64,000 nucleotides of DNA, taken from Setophaga petechia. Lineage: Eukaryota > Chordata > Aves > Passeriformes > Parulidae. The position numbers and the translations under genes were made by a program. The first letter of the stretch is position 1, and the number at the start of each line of letters is the position of its first letter. Positions 14,136-28,000 of the stretch are shown in pieces. Under the pieces are notes generated by a model that was not told the origin of the DNA, did no database searches, and saw only the letters and a list, made by a program, of their open reading frames with translations. Location: positions 21,353,003 through 21,417,002 of the forward strand of contig JANCRA010000007.1 in assembly GCA_024362935.1 (NCBI GenBank). Direction: 5' to 3'.

Positions 14136-17100
14136 GTTAGGAATATTCATATGTCCATGCTTGCTTGGTGTTTAAACAAAAATCAGCTTTTCAGTATTTC
14201 TATAAACTTTTTATTAATGAATGAGTTTCCAGTTTTGTGAAATTTCTGTTTTCCCATCTTAAGATAAACTTCTCTGCTAGGAAGATAAGGTGAAATGTCT
14301 ATCCATTTATTGTAAGTGTACAATCATAGTATTATCTGACTGGCATATCTGAAACATGGGATTTTGTATCAATAAATTGTAGAGCAAGATCTCTTGCTGC
14401 AGTCACTTCAAAAATATTTCATTTGAGTCCAATTGTTGTGTTCAACATCTTTTTAAAAGGTTATACTAAAGTGTGGATTATCAGCTAGGATGCACTGGTC
14501 CTAAACCAACCAGTGTATCAAGGTTATTCTCTATAGTTAATTTCAGGTTTCTTTTAAACAAATTTATCTTAATTTGGATTTCAAATTGTTAGGGGAAGCC
14601 AAAAGATATTAGCTGTTGTTAAGTGCTGGGAAAGTTGTGATTATTTATGCTGTTAAACTCTGTTTGTTCTAGCAGGTGTTGGCATTAGGGATGAAACCAT
14701 TTGCAATACTTGGCTGATAGTATAGTAAAAGGTGTGGCAGCATTTCATTGAATTCCTGATCAACCTGCACCCTCCTTTGTCTTTATCTTTCACTGGTTAT
14801 GTTTAAAAATAGGTACACATTCTTGCTGACTTATAAGACTGAGGATAGTTGCAAGCCATATACCAAGGAAGTATTGAACAAGAAATGATTCCCAAATACT
14901 AAGTCAGAACATGAAGAAATCTGGTTGTGTATAGCACTTCCTATGCTAATGCTTGTATACATGTTTTTTGATGTCATGACTGCCTCATTTACTCTCCTCT
15001 CCATTGTAAAAATATTTTTCTTGTTAAAAAATACTGTGCCTTTTTGCCATATCTTCTGAGTATAGGTTTTATTCACAAGCCAAACAAACTGGCTTCTTTA
15101 CCCCTGTTATCTTGAAATTTGCTGCACCATAGCCTTCATGTGTCTTTAACCATTATCCATCTGTCTAAAATGGCAGGGAATACAGTCTCATGTCTATTCT
15201 GATCATAAACCCCTGAAATAAGGGCTAAAGTGGAACTTAAAAAACCATGCTCAACAAAATTGACATTTCTACTGGATATATGTTTCATGTGGCTGGCATT
15301 AGAATATTAATAAAATTCAAATTGCTAGTAAATACAATTAATTATTTATTGTATCTTGTTAGATACATTGTACTTTAGTGAAAACTCATTATTTTTATGG
15401 GGTTTTTCAGTATTTATTTAAATATACAAATAGAAACTAATTTTTTAAGAATGAATTTCCACATGAATCTTAGTGTGAAAAAAATGAAAAAGATGGGGTT
15501 AGAAATTGGACTGGATATTAATTATTGAAGTTGGTTATTGTGTAAAGTTTAAGTTGATCTTTTCCATTTGATAATGGGACCATTAGCTTTACTTTTGCTC
15601 TAATAAGGGCTTCTGTCTCAGACTGGATGTGCTCTTTCTAACAATTTAATTTTCTCATTCAGTGTTTCTCATCCATTTTGGCCTTCCTCCCTTGCTAATG
15701 AGCTCACTTCCAGTCAGCAGCTGTTGGAGAAGTCTGTTTTTCTATTAGTTATCTCCCTGCCTGTGGGTTTTCCCCCAGTGATGCTGTTGCTTTCCCTGTT
15801 TCTTTTTTCTCTTCCATCCAAGCCCTGGGCTGACTCTGGCAGCCCCGAGCCTGGCCCTGGCCTCCTGTGCACTTTCCCACTGCAGTGTGACTGGGAACAT
15901 TCACAGGAGCAGCTCTCACAGGACACGTTCATCCTCCCTTGCAAGAGGTGTTAAACAGATCTATGTTCCTATTTTAGCTGAATCCTTTTCCTGAAAACCA
16001 TTCTTCTGCAAAAATTGATTCAGTCCTGACATCACTTTCTTACTGTATTTTTGCTGTCTCTTTTTCTGTGAAAATTGGGCTTGAATGTTTTCCTGTACAT
16101 CCCACTAGTTTTTCTCTACAGAAGTGCAGAAGGTTTTCAGCTGCTGTCCTTCTCTGCACCTTCCTCACATTACACTTTGTTGTCTTATAAATTGATTTGC
16201 TTTTTCTTATTCATTTCACACTCCTCTGACTCTCCCCCTTAAGGTAGCAGGACATTTTAGTCTGTTAGCACATTCAGAAACTAAGTGATCAGTTCTGCTT
16301 GCTCTTAAGCCAATGCCAAATTTTCATATATTTTTCCTTGAAGCTTTTTTAATACATTGGTTATGTACTTCAGCTTAATTTTTTCAGTTCCTTGTAGACA
16401 AGCCCATGTGAATGCCTCTTGTGTGAAATTTCTGGAATATTATTAACTTAACCAACCCTCTGAGCTAGTTCCTCTTCACTTTACCAACTTTGTCTTTCAT
16501 AGTAAACTGTTTATTCCCTTTAAATCTTTACTTCCTCTTGCATCTGATTGTCCTCTCTTAGGTTTGTGCACTATTTCTTCTGTAGATACAAAAATCCTAA
16601 TATAAAATAAAAGCAATGAGATGGCTTTCAAATGATTTTTTAAAATTGTTCTTCTTTTGGTAAATGAGCCCTCTTTTCTCAAACAATCACTGCTAGCAGC
16701 ACTTACAGGTCAGTTTGCCATACATTTACTATCCAAATTTTAAGTGGAAAGTATGAAAAGGGTGAGTACTAAAATCCTCTGATTTTGAAAATACAGGAAG
16801 ATTTGATTCTAGAAAAACTGTATGTTTACTGGGGCCTCCAATGCATGTTACAGAGCCTGAAACAGGCCCAGGTTTCAGGATCATTTCACCGTGCTGCTGC
16901 CAGCAAATACTTATTTTTAGAAGTACTGTCTGTATATGTATTAATGAGTAAAATATTGCAAGCAGTTTATATGAAGTTTGAAACTTTGCTTGAAACATCA
17001 TCCTTCTTGGCATGTGTGCCCTTCATGTCCCAGCAGATACTTAGAACAAAAAATAATTCTCTTGGGTATGGAATGAGAGCTCTCGATTAGAATGTGGGTG

Positions 17101-18673
17101 GGAGGATTAACCCTAAAAGATTCTGATGGGAAGACCAAACTGAAATCCTTCTGGGATATTTTGTTCTTGTTTTGGGGTCTGAGTTCCTCGTGCTCTGTTT
17201 GGTTCAGAGGAGGAAATGGAGAAGCTCAAGGTGAGAGAGTCTCTTGTTTGTAGTTGCTGAAGCTTCATAGCCTTCTCTCAGTCTGAGGTGTGGTCAGGCT
17301 TTGTCCTGTAGGCCATGGAAATTGAGTTTATTTCAAGGTCACCAAAGCAGATCACTTCTTATAAAGCATGATCCACTTGACCTTGAGATGACATGTGATT
17401 AAGTGACATTTTTTGGGAGGGACTTTTTTATTGCTTTCATGTGTGGAGCAGAGCCAGTGTGCCAGATTATTGGTGCAGCAGCAATGATCTGATCCTCACT
17501 CCTGCAATGCTGAGTTACTCACACTGAGCCAGGCTGATTGGCAGGCTGGCTGGGTGCTCCCCAGCGAGGACAGCCAGGGTCACTCAATCACTCAGTTCTT
17601 TTTGTGTATTTCTTGCTGTAAAACAGATTTGAAATCTGGCTCTGAGATTTCTGGATCTAAGTTACCAACATATCCATCTAAGTTGCATTTTATTGTGAGC
17701 TTAGTCTTGGGAGAAGGTGCTCAGTGTCAGCTCTTGTTTTGCTTCTAAAACTGATTTCTTTTCCTCAGCTTTTCCTGCCAGATAGGGAAACCCTTCTGTA
17801 TGTTCCTGGATTTCTGTCTTCATAGTCTGGGAACTGTGCAACTTTAAAAGTCATTTGCCATTTTCATGCTTTGAGATTTAAGAAACGTAAATTAATTGAA
17901 AAGAAATTCTCATTTGCGTTTGTCCCAAGACTCTTTGGCAGACTTCCCTACTTGCTTTCTCTACCATCAAGACCAGCTTCAACATTTTGCTTTCAGTCAA
18001 TACTCATAAATACTTTCCTTCTTTCAGAAGGAGGGAAAAAAAGAGGGAAGAAGCTGAGTAAAGAAATTGTTAAGCTTCACTTGGTTAATGACAAATGACA
18101 GTGTACAGCCCAGGGTATCTGGCTGTTCCCCATGTCAGCCATAACGAGGCCTCTTGGACAGAAATGTGCAGCATCTCCTAAGATGTTTTTCCTGAACAGT
18201 CTTTTTTATTTCTGGATGGCCAATAAAATATGTTATACACTACAAAAGTATGAGTGACAGTTTTGCTTTAATGAGGAAAGGTTATATTTGCTGTATTTTA
18301 TAACCTTCTTTATTTACGTCCTGCTTTGACCTAAAGGTGGAGGGCAAAAGTAAATTATCAGAATGGCTATGGGTAAATGCCACTTATCACTGACCAGAAC
18401 ATTTCTTTCCTACATAAAAGTGTCTCCTGTCTGTGGTGTAATATGTCACTGTTGCAATATGTTTATCCGTGTCAAACTATTGCATTACAACACAAACAGA
18501 GGTATTCTGATCTATAAAAAATATTTTGATCAGAAGTAACCAGCAGCTGCCTTTGTTCTATTTTTAAATAATTAAATAAAATATTTCAGCTGTGTTAGAT
18601 CATATGCTGTGCACATGTGCTACTGACAGGTCATGAAACTAAGTATAAAACTGAGGAAAGAAATCATGTCCTT

Positions 18674-18745
18674 CAAAGTATTTCTTTTAAATTTACTGTT
18701 ACACTAGATCAAAGTATTTATTTTACATTTACTGTTACACTAGAT
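18674..18745 (+). repeat. Tandem duplication, 2 x 36 bp
   Basis: Two adjacent 36-bp copies start at 18674 and 18710. Both begin CAAAGTATTT and end ACTGTTACACTAGAT, with only two or three differences between them. The close identity suggests a fairly recent slippage or duplication event inside the intron. Confidence 0.9.
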
Positions 18746-21350
18746 AACAGTAATGTTTGCTTTTTTATTCTAAATCAGAACAGAAACAAACTTTGTAATT
18801 TACAAATCTCCACCTAACAAAAATTGTGGGGTTTTTTTAAGAAGTGTGACACAGCTTCAAATATAAATAATTGGAGACAACACATGTACAGGGAGATTTC
18901 AAGAGCAGGCTTTATAATAGATCTAATTTCAATGGATATCACACTGTAGAGAGATACAGAAAGCATGTGTTGATTGTGTCACAATATTTCAGTAGAGATC
19001 AAGATGTTGAATATAAATGTACAACAGTTCACAGGCAGAAATAGCAACTGTGGGGAAACTTTTTATCTGATTTTCAGTACTTAATGTCACTCATTTATTT
19101 GTGAAACACAAAACTGAAGTTATGGGTTACTACTTCATAACTTCTGTAAAGACTCTATCAGGTCATATGAAAACTCAGCAAAATTTAGGATTTCTTTTTA
19201 CATTTAAATTACTCACATTTTTCACAGCCAAGTGTTTGAAGATTATATGCAACTTAAGACTGTTGGACTCTGTTCCACAGAATGGACCTTCACTTTTCCA
19301 CTTTGATTTCCATTAATTTCAGTGCATGCCACCTGATTTTGTTCAGCTGTAAGTGTTCCTAAGCCTTTTGTAAGCAAAGCACTGAGTTTGCCACCTGACC
19401 CAAGGAAAGTGAAGGTGAATGGATAATATTTGTGTTTGCAGTCGGCAGCTGAGCACAAAGGTCATGCAAATAGAACAAATGTTGTCATCTCAGTGCTAGG
19501 AATGGTGCTACACTGTTGGAGCTTTTTGCAACACTTTCAGTAGGAAAAAAGTGCAGTGTTCCAGCATTTCCCAAAATCTCAATGCTTATGAAAAACAGGG
19601 TGAGCAGACAGATGTGTTTGCACATGTATTTGTGTTTAAAATTAGGCCGCTCGTGCTAATCCTTTTGAAGGAAAGAGAGTATGTTGCTTTTCCATTTGAA
19701 ACTCTGCTTATTTTAAAAAATGCTCTTTAATATTTTTTTTCAGGACAGAGTAAGGTCATTAAATGGTTCATATTTTTTTAATTTAATAAGTGCCTTTTGC
19801 AACAATCCTGTAGTATGGTCATACTTCCTAATTTGCTGCTGGCACACAGCGTGTCCTTGTTTTTGACCTGCTGAATCTGGTCAGGAGTGGTGAGATTTTT
19901 TTATTTGCTTTGTTTAGTTTAAGAAGTGGTTATAGAGATAGCAAATTTTCTTTCTCTTTATTTCTGGCTTTTCATTATGCTAGTGAAGACTGGCCTCACA
20001 AAGACCTAAAGCTGTTTTGCTTTTTTCTTTCTCACTTTGATACTATTTGGAGGGTTTTGTATATTTTAGTATAGATTGCTAATGGTAAAGTCTGCTTTGA
20101 TATTGTTTTATTTTAGTCCTCCCAAACACACCAGTGAAAAATGCCAATATTGCTCTTTTGAATACAGTTCTAGAACTTCATGTAGAATGAGCATATGTGT
20201 ACAAATACTTGTCTACCACTAACCAGTAATGCAAAATTTAACTTTAAGTTCAAGTATTGCTTTCAAAGTACTATTAGCTTGAAAATCTAGCTGTTTCAAG
20301 CCAAAAATGTTTGCACTACTTAAATATGTGCAAGACTGCTTTGTTTTATTGGAGCAATGTAATTTACTTATAAAGTCTGCATTTCACTGTAATGTATATG
20401 CTGTTTTATTTTATGCTGTTTTGTTTTCCCTACTGATAGGATATATTTGCTTAGTCAGTGATAGGAAGAAGTTTTATTACTGATATTCATAGCTGATAAT
20501 TATACACATATTTTCTTCACTTTGCCACAATATGTTTTTGCACAGTTAAAGTATATACATGTGAACACAGTAATAGTTCTTCATATTTCTTTTCTGGCAA
20601 ACAATAGTACTTTTGTTCTGCTCAGTATTTTAATTTTTTTAAAGATCTGTAAGTGTGGGTGCTTAAATTATGGGTGTGAACAAATGGCAAAGATACATAA
20701 AAAAAGAGGGGAGAGAATAAAGTCAATAAACTTCTTCAGAGAAGCTAACACTTTCATATTTTTTCATGTGGACCCTTGCTTACAACATTCTTGGTGTTGA
20801 AATTGTCTTGGGCATGTCTGCTAATGTAGCATAGCTTCACATATCTGTAGTTTTGGGGAAAAGGACAGAGAATGGTTGAAGGTCTCCTCAGGTAAAAAGT
20901 ATTAAAATTCCTGTTTGTGCACAGGTGCTTCATGCTTTGTGCCCATTTGTGAACCCTGGAGCACACGCTCATGGCTGAGCTGGGGCTGTGGGGAGTTGTA
21001 GGTTCTGCTGTTATCTGGCCTCCCAAATACATGGGAGTCAGATGAATAATCTTATTTCACATGTTTGGGGTAATACTCTGGTCATGCTTTGGTTTTTGCA
21101 CTTTGCTGTGTCTAAACTTGACCCTACCCCACTTGCTACCTATCTATTCAAATAAGTATTGCTGGCTTTTAGTGCCTTTTGTTGGCAGTAACTTGGAAAT
21201 GACAGAAAAGATAAAAGTGATAAAAGAGATATTATTACTAAAGAAATAGAGCAGACCTAGTCCTGTTGCCAGTTTCATTTGACCTTGCCACAGAATTCTT
21301 TAGTCATAAATTGTAATTGATATCAACAGTGATCTTAACAATGATGTGAG

Positions 21351-21384
21351 AGGAAGTTCTCATTCCAAGGAAGTTCTCATTCCC
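21351..21384 (+). repeat. Tandem duplication, 2 x 17 bp
   Basis: AGGAAGTTCTCATTCC occurs at 21351 and again at 21368, a 17-bp period with a single difference at the end of the unit. No larger array surrounds it. Confidence 0.85.
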
Positions 21385-24300
21385 AGAAAGTTCAGGACAG
21401 GTCAAAAGCAGACCAACTTTACCATTTTCTAGCAAATCTTATACCAAATACTAATTGCTGAATTGGTATAAGTGGTCAATCTGGTGCAAATGAGGTATAA
21501 TAGTGCAAGAGGTTTTTCTCAATATATAAGCAATGAACGTTGTTTCTTGGAATGCTGATTGTAACATAACAAAGGTTAAAATAGGTAACTGTAATCTTAA
21601 AGCTCTTCACTATGTGAGTGTTTATATCCAGGGGCTGATTAGGGTCACACAAGTTCAAAATACCATGAAGCACTTAGGAAGAGCAAATGAATAAAAGAAG
21701 AAATGCAATAGTGGTAAAACTGTGTCTGATACTAATTTTTACTATTTTTGGAACAGAATTATTTCTCAAAACTGATCATGTAAATCAAAATTATCTAGAC
21801 AATTTTAAGAAGTTTATTTGCAAAAGAATCAAGAAAGATTCATATGTAGGAAGGGTATACTTGTTTAAGTTGTTAGAAAGTTTTCAGAATTCATTCAAGA
21901 TCAGGATGCACCTTTACAAAGAACAAGGTAAAGTTAAATTTATTTACCATCTCATTTCCAGTCCAATGCAGAAGAGAGGATGCACAGACTTGATGTGCTC
22001 TAAAAAGGAATTGGGCTCTCTGCCATGCCAAGTATGATATTGCACATGCAGCAGGGCACCCAGGCAGTCCAGCTAGAAAAGTCTCTCCAAACGTTGTTAG
22101 GAGAGATAATTTAGGAAATTTAATGGTGTAAGATAAGCAACAGTGCAGCCTGGGCTATACAAGAATCATCAAGCCTTCATTCATGCTCTGAAGTGTTTAA
22201 AGAGCAGGAAATATACAGCTAGAATTTTTTCTTTCTAAACTAAGGGTAGAAAAGACATGGAAGAGTGATTATTGTTGTAGCCTAACTGCAATGCTCTAAG
22301 TGTATGTTAAAAAAGCATGTAATTGAAAATATGCTCAGTAAACAGTTATGAAACCAAGACAGGCAGACTGAAAATGGCAGATGTACACTGGATACAGTAC
22401 TGGGGATGTTGTTCCTGGAAGGGTTCCTATTAATGGTTTCACTGAACTGCTGGAATCCATAACTTCTGTGCTCTTAACTTCCCTACATTTCTGTTTAGTG
22501 TGCTTAATATTCTTGAAAAGTGAACCCTTTATAATTAGTAATACGTGCTTATATAGATTTTGTAAATGTTCAGGTAACATACATGTGTTTTTCCTAAAAT
22601 TGGTTGTTTTCTAGTTTTCATTTATGTGTTTCATCTAAATAGGTCTTTGAGAGTACATATTCTTAATTATATTTCACAGTTCTACATTGCACCTTTAAAT
22701 TAAAAAAATATAATTTCCTTTCTCTGCTCTCTTGTTGTTCCTTAGATAATTATGCAGTTTTGTAATCTACAAATGGCCTCTTTTTTCAATAGAATAATTT
22801 GCTTCAAGAAACAAAATATTAAAACATTATAACCAATATGAAAGGCTGTATAATTGTTCACAATTAATTTGTTGTCTCATGGCTGGTATATTGCCAGTCT
22901 CTTTTCAATGCTTTTAGCACAGGTGTGTTTTGAAAGGATTCCATTAATCTGTTTCTGTGGAGTTGCACGAGGGAGCTCTGAGGATGTTCAGAATTATCCT
23001 GCAGGCTGCCTTAGCTCAGTGGGAGAACATGTCCTTCTGCTTGTGCTGCTCTGTATTTTCTGCTCTCTCAAAAGATAGCTGACAAGAACTGTTTAAAAAT
23101 AGCAGGCCAAGGGCAGGTGACAAAATGTCACACAAGCAGCACCTGGTCCAGTGATAGCCTGGAGGGAGGAAAAAACCAAACCCAGATGTCACAGATAGGA
23201 TTCTATTTCTGAAGTTGGTTGAACAGCAGAATTTCAGCTTCAGCAAAGGAAAAGAGAAGGAGCCATCCAAGCATTATGTATTCAGATTTTACTCCATTTT
23301 TTCATAGTTGTTTTTTTTTTTTTCCTCTGCTATTCCAAGATTAATTTTAAAGTACAAATTAGTACAGACACCTTTTCTCTTTACAAGTAATACCTGTAAC
23401 CTCACACTCATTAATACACTGGTAAGGAAAAGGGGATTAATGTTCATCTGGAGATGTCTGACTTTTTCAGCAAAGGTTATACTAGATGAAATAATAGCAG
23501 CTTTAATGTTTCTGCAGTGCCAGATTAATGTGAAAATATGTATAGGAGAATTATGTCTGTAATTAGGAAATGGGAAGTGGTTAATGAAGATCATCTCTTT
23601 AAGAAGCTTTGCTCAAGAGTTGGAAAGTAAAAATGGAAATTCTATTTACCTTGTTCCTCACTTCTTTCTGGAGGTGCTCTTTGCTTCCTAGCCTTTTTGT
23701 GGTGTCCTTTTTTTTCTAAAAGAAGGAGAAAACTTCAATGTGAAGAAAAGATTGATTTACTTTTCTTAACCTGCTTATGACTTAGTTTCAGAAGTGTATT
23801 GAAACTTCATGCTGCATCTGTTCAGAAAGAATATTCAGCAGCACAGCAGTTTCTGTGACTGGAAATAGAAAATTTTAATTATCAATAGGAACTAAAAATG
23901 TTGGAGAGGATTGGCTTTACTTCTGCTTTGCCAGAGTTTGTTAAAATTTGGGTTTGCAGAAGTACAGGAACATAAGCATTATATTGGTTTTCAGTGTGGT
24001 GAGTGGATCTTGAGCACCCATATTTGAGGGTCCATGTAGTGAAGAAATGTAAAATGTCCTCTTCCTTAGCTCCCAAATTTAGCCACAGACCTAGAGATAG
24101 GAGAAACCTATGAAATGGAATTCCATTATATACAGGAAGTCACTTACAATGCTTATTTGAAATAAATTTTTACGTGACCATAATTATCCTTTTACATCTT
24201 TTTCCAAGTAAGGACCAATACAAATTACAGCTTGTAGATTTTATTGGGTGGTTTGATTTAAAAAGGCCTGTGCCAAAGTGTCTTCAGGGTGAGGTTTAAT

Positions 24301-24982
24301 ACTTCAGCTCAGTTAAAAAGCATCCAAAACGAATCTGAAGAGCACTGCTGCTGTCAGCTCATTTTTTGCTCTAACAGTAAAAGTAGGTTTCTCTGCACTG
24401 AGTCTCCTTTAGGTCAAGAATATCTATTTTTCCAAGTACATATGAATGTACTGCTTGAGAACAATATTCCTTCCAGCCCAGTGTCTTATCTCAAATGGTA
24501 GGTAATGGGAGAGTCTTAGGGAAGAATGCAAAACCAGGGTAAGAACTCCCCCTCCAACTATCTGTTAACTTGAGAGCTAAAGGTGTTAGCTAAAGGTGCT
24601 GCATCTAGTATGAAAAAGAATGATTTATTTTTCCCAATTAAGTGGAGTTTTGTAATGCTGTACTCGTTATTGGAAGCCAACTATAAATGATGTAACTGCA
24701 GCAAGGCTGAACTTGAGGCCTTGTTTTGAAAGGGTAAGCATAATGCTTCCTTAGTGCAAAGTGAAGGAATGTATTAAAATAATTGTTTCATTGTTTAAGT
24801 ACATAATACTGAAGGTACTGTGGTGTTAAATATTTTAAATGTGAATTCATGGGAAGTTGTTTTCAATCAGTAGAAGATTCAGCTACCCTGACTGTTCATT
24901 CCCTTTAGAAATTTTTCATATTAATGAATTTATATAAGTTTTGAAATAAAAACATTGAAAATAGCTTTTACTTACATTGCAG

Positions 24983-25039
24983 GGCGTATGGGAATAAACT
25001 TCCATCATCCAGGAACAGACAATATTATGGCTCTTAACA
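24983..25039 (+). CDS. CPEB3: CPEB3 57-nt exon: linker, residues 54-73
   Basis: This exon completes the split Gly codon, reads RMGINFHHPGTDNIMALN and ends one base into the next codon, before GTAAGT at 25040. Phase 1 on both sides makes it skippable without a frameshift. Its acceptor has a weak, interrupted pyrimidine tract (24961-24982), whereas its donor matches consensus. Those features are common in cassette exons, but skipping here is inference. The peptide continues the pre-RRM linker and has no recognisable domain. In recalled mammalian CPEB3 the same peptide joins directly to the microexon peptide. It was assigned by frame continuity with its neighbours and by the matching peptide. 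Confidence 0.9.
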
Positions 25040-28000
25040 GTAAGTAGTTGATGTCTAGTGGTTTATATTGCCATGTAGAATATTATTTCTTACATCTACT
25101 GTGTGTGTAGCTGTACAGTCAGACATAAATATGTGTAATGTTTGCATAGAAGTTCATGTTCACTCTCTGAGAATGTTTTTCATAAGTCAATCACCTCTGA
25201 TTCTTTTTATTAACTTTGTAATGGCTTTTTGTGTTTCACTGCAAGCTTCATAATGCCTGCTATGGAGAATATTACAGAACAGTCTCTTGTTCCCTCTTCT
25301 GTGGGTGTGTATGTGTGTTGAAGCTGTAATTTTGATTTCTGATATCTCTCCAGACATATTTCTTCCTGTTGGGATGAGCTGTTACAAGTTTTGCATACAA
25401 TTACATGGACTGATGGTGTTTGCCTTGTTGGTTTCCATTATGTAGATGGGAATTGGGAGAATGTTTAGACATCTAAATAATGAGGAAAACTGCACTTCAC
25501 TGAGAGATTGCTTTTTTTTTCTGTCTGGAAATAAAAGTAAGATTAAAAGTGTAGTCATGAACATATGGACTCAAAAAACCTGGCAGAATGGATGTGGAAG
25601 ACAGTTCCTGTGTGGGGCAGGTGGGGGACAGGATGTGAGGCAGCACCAGCAGAATGCTGGACTGAGCTGTGCAAATCAAGGCAGATATTTGTCTGTCTAA
25701 TCCTGAGAAATGCTGACTCTTTCAAAATGTCCATTTTTGTTTACAGTGTTGAGTTAGACATTTTAGGATTACTTACAAGCTTCTCTAAAATTTTTTGCCT
25801 TTGCACTGTCTATGTAGGTTAGACTGTGTATAGCTGAAAACTGCAGGGTTTTTTTGTGTAGTACCAAGCAAAGAATAATTTATAGATGTGAAAACCCAAA
25901 AATTTGTAATAGATAAGATGCAAGGTGTTTAACATTCAGTGTTAAAGGCCAGCTTTTGAAAACTGTGACTTTGCTTGTCCTCTTCTTAGTTTTACACAGT
26001 TAATGGTGAGGTGATATTTTGGGGAGTTTTTGTTGTCACAGTTAGCATAAAAACCCTATTTCCTTATGGCACATGAAATTATGGGAAATCAAATAATGAA
26101 CTAGGAGAAACGTTTTGTTTAATTAAAGAGATTATTAAAAGTGGAAGCTGTTCATGCCTCTCTGTGTAAATAAGGTCTACACAGTTCAGGTGTCAGGTGT
26201 TTGACATGAATTCTGGTCTCAGAATGTATTTGTTGTTCTACAGTGTCCATTTCAAAAAGTCAACTGCAATAGAAATAGATTTGTGAAGATGGGACACTAT
26301 GATTGAATTTGAGTTACCTTTAAAAATTGACAGTTATGATGAAATACATAGTAGCATTTCTTACAAAGTCTAACAGAGATTTTTGCAAGATGGGAATGAA
26401 AAACTGAAACAACAAGTTATACTATTTTGGAATAACTTGCTTTTATCTTAAATGAATGTTGTGTTTTATTCTGATTCCTTTTTGATGAAAATAATGAAAA
26501 AAGCTATTTTCCTGTCTAATTTCTTTGAACTTTTTATAACAACTATGTACTCTAATAGTTTATAAAAAACAATCATCTTTTGTAGCTATAGTCCTGTTGC
26601 ACGGTGAACATATCAGCATAGCTGAGGGACCAAAACTATATATATATGTATGCATTTGCAGTATTTAGAATATTATTGGTTTATTCAAATATTAACTGTT
26701 TAAAGACTTAAATAAGTGTGGAATCATAAATATGCAATTTATGCAAAATGAAATTAAGCACAACACCCCAGTCTGAATAAGTTCCCATATATTTTTCCTC
26801 TTCTGCGACTCTTTTCCTTTCCTTTCTCTACTAGGCAAGGCCACACCATTTTTGGCCATCAATGAGAGCCCTTAGCTAGAATTATTGTACTGTGAAACCT
26901 GCTGGGTTTTACTTTTAAATCTTTGAAGAGCTGAGAATAAAAGCAAATATTCAAGTACACAAGCTTAAAAATTACTTTCTTTGATTGAAATCCTGTTTTG
27001 TATGTAGTTAAACTTGAAAAATTTAGAATTAGGTAATTCCCATGTCATTCATTACCTTTTCCCTGTAATGGGGAAATATACCAAGGAAAATTTAGTTCAA
27101 GAAGAAAAATTCTTTTATGTGCTGGAATGGTTGTGATTTGGGTTAAAAAAATTAAATAAGTAAAATAAAAATTCCCAAAAGATACTTCATCACCGTGTTT
27201 TTTGGAATAATTTTGAGAACTTGTGTAATCTCTTTAAATCATAATACTTGTCATATCTATGTTTAATTTCTGTGGAACCAAACATTCTCTGCTGAGTCTG
27301 CAAATCCAACCTTCACATTCTATTTAAATGCATTGCTTCATAAGCATTTTTCTCTTTTCCTGTGAAGACGTAGTAATAATCTTTAAGATTTATTACTCAG
27401 AGCTCAATTTCACTCTGACAATGTAGGCAATCTTTTGAAGATGGAATAGAACATGTGCTCATGCCAAGAGCAATGCAAAACTTCTCATGCTGTAGGGAGA
27501 GGGGAGGATTTTGGGGGATGTTTGTCTCCAGCTCCTCGTCCTCTGTGGCAGCACTTCTGACTGTGCTTGAGCTGTTATTGCTGTTTGCTCATTCCAGCCT
27601 TTGGGAGCTGGGGATTTTCCTGCCAGCCTGTGCTGAGCTGCTGTCTGTGGGTGTTGGAGGCATTGTTTGCTGGGAGGTGTTGTGAGCTGGCAGCACAGGG
27701 GCAGCGTGCCACCACCGTTCTGTTCATTGTGCACGGCGAAACCGTCACCAGCTGAAAACACTGAGCTCTGAAATAATGAAATTCATGGGGGAAAAGAGAT
27801 TACTTTTAAATGCCTAATTATTGTGAATCTCTTAGTGTCATTAGTGGCATTATGCTTGTGTACATACAGAGTTGAACATGTGTATAAACATGTTTATATT
27901 ATAAATGCTCTGGAAGTTCAGAATTAGGCTTCTGTAGAGGAATACAGTGTTCAAATATTCAGAGAGATCCAAGCACATTCCTAAAGAACAGCTAAACAAA

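Larger units (their letters stand above)
14136..24982 (+). other. CPEB3: Intron, 10.8 kb
   Basis: Starts GTTAGG and ends with ATTGCAG after a poor pyrimidine tract. No exon, RNA gene or intact mobile element is supported. It holds two short tandem duplications (18674-18745 and 21351-21384) and a smaller 13-nt-period one at 24575-24600. A pyrimidine-rich, GC-elevated stretch lies at about 15650-16250. A tRNA-like A-box at 23011-23021 lacks a B-box. Confidence 0.8.

Noticed and set aside
23011..23021. tRNA-like A-box (TAGCTCAGTGG)
   Set aside because: The 11 bases match an A-box, but no GGTTCGA-type B-box or cloverleaf follows at the right distance. At most a decayed tRNA-derived fragment.
27455..27761. 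Overlapping open frames on both strands
   Set aside because: These come from a GC-elevated intronic patch. There is no homologous domain and no conserved splice context.
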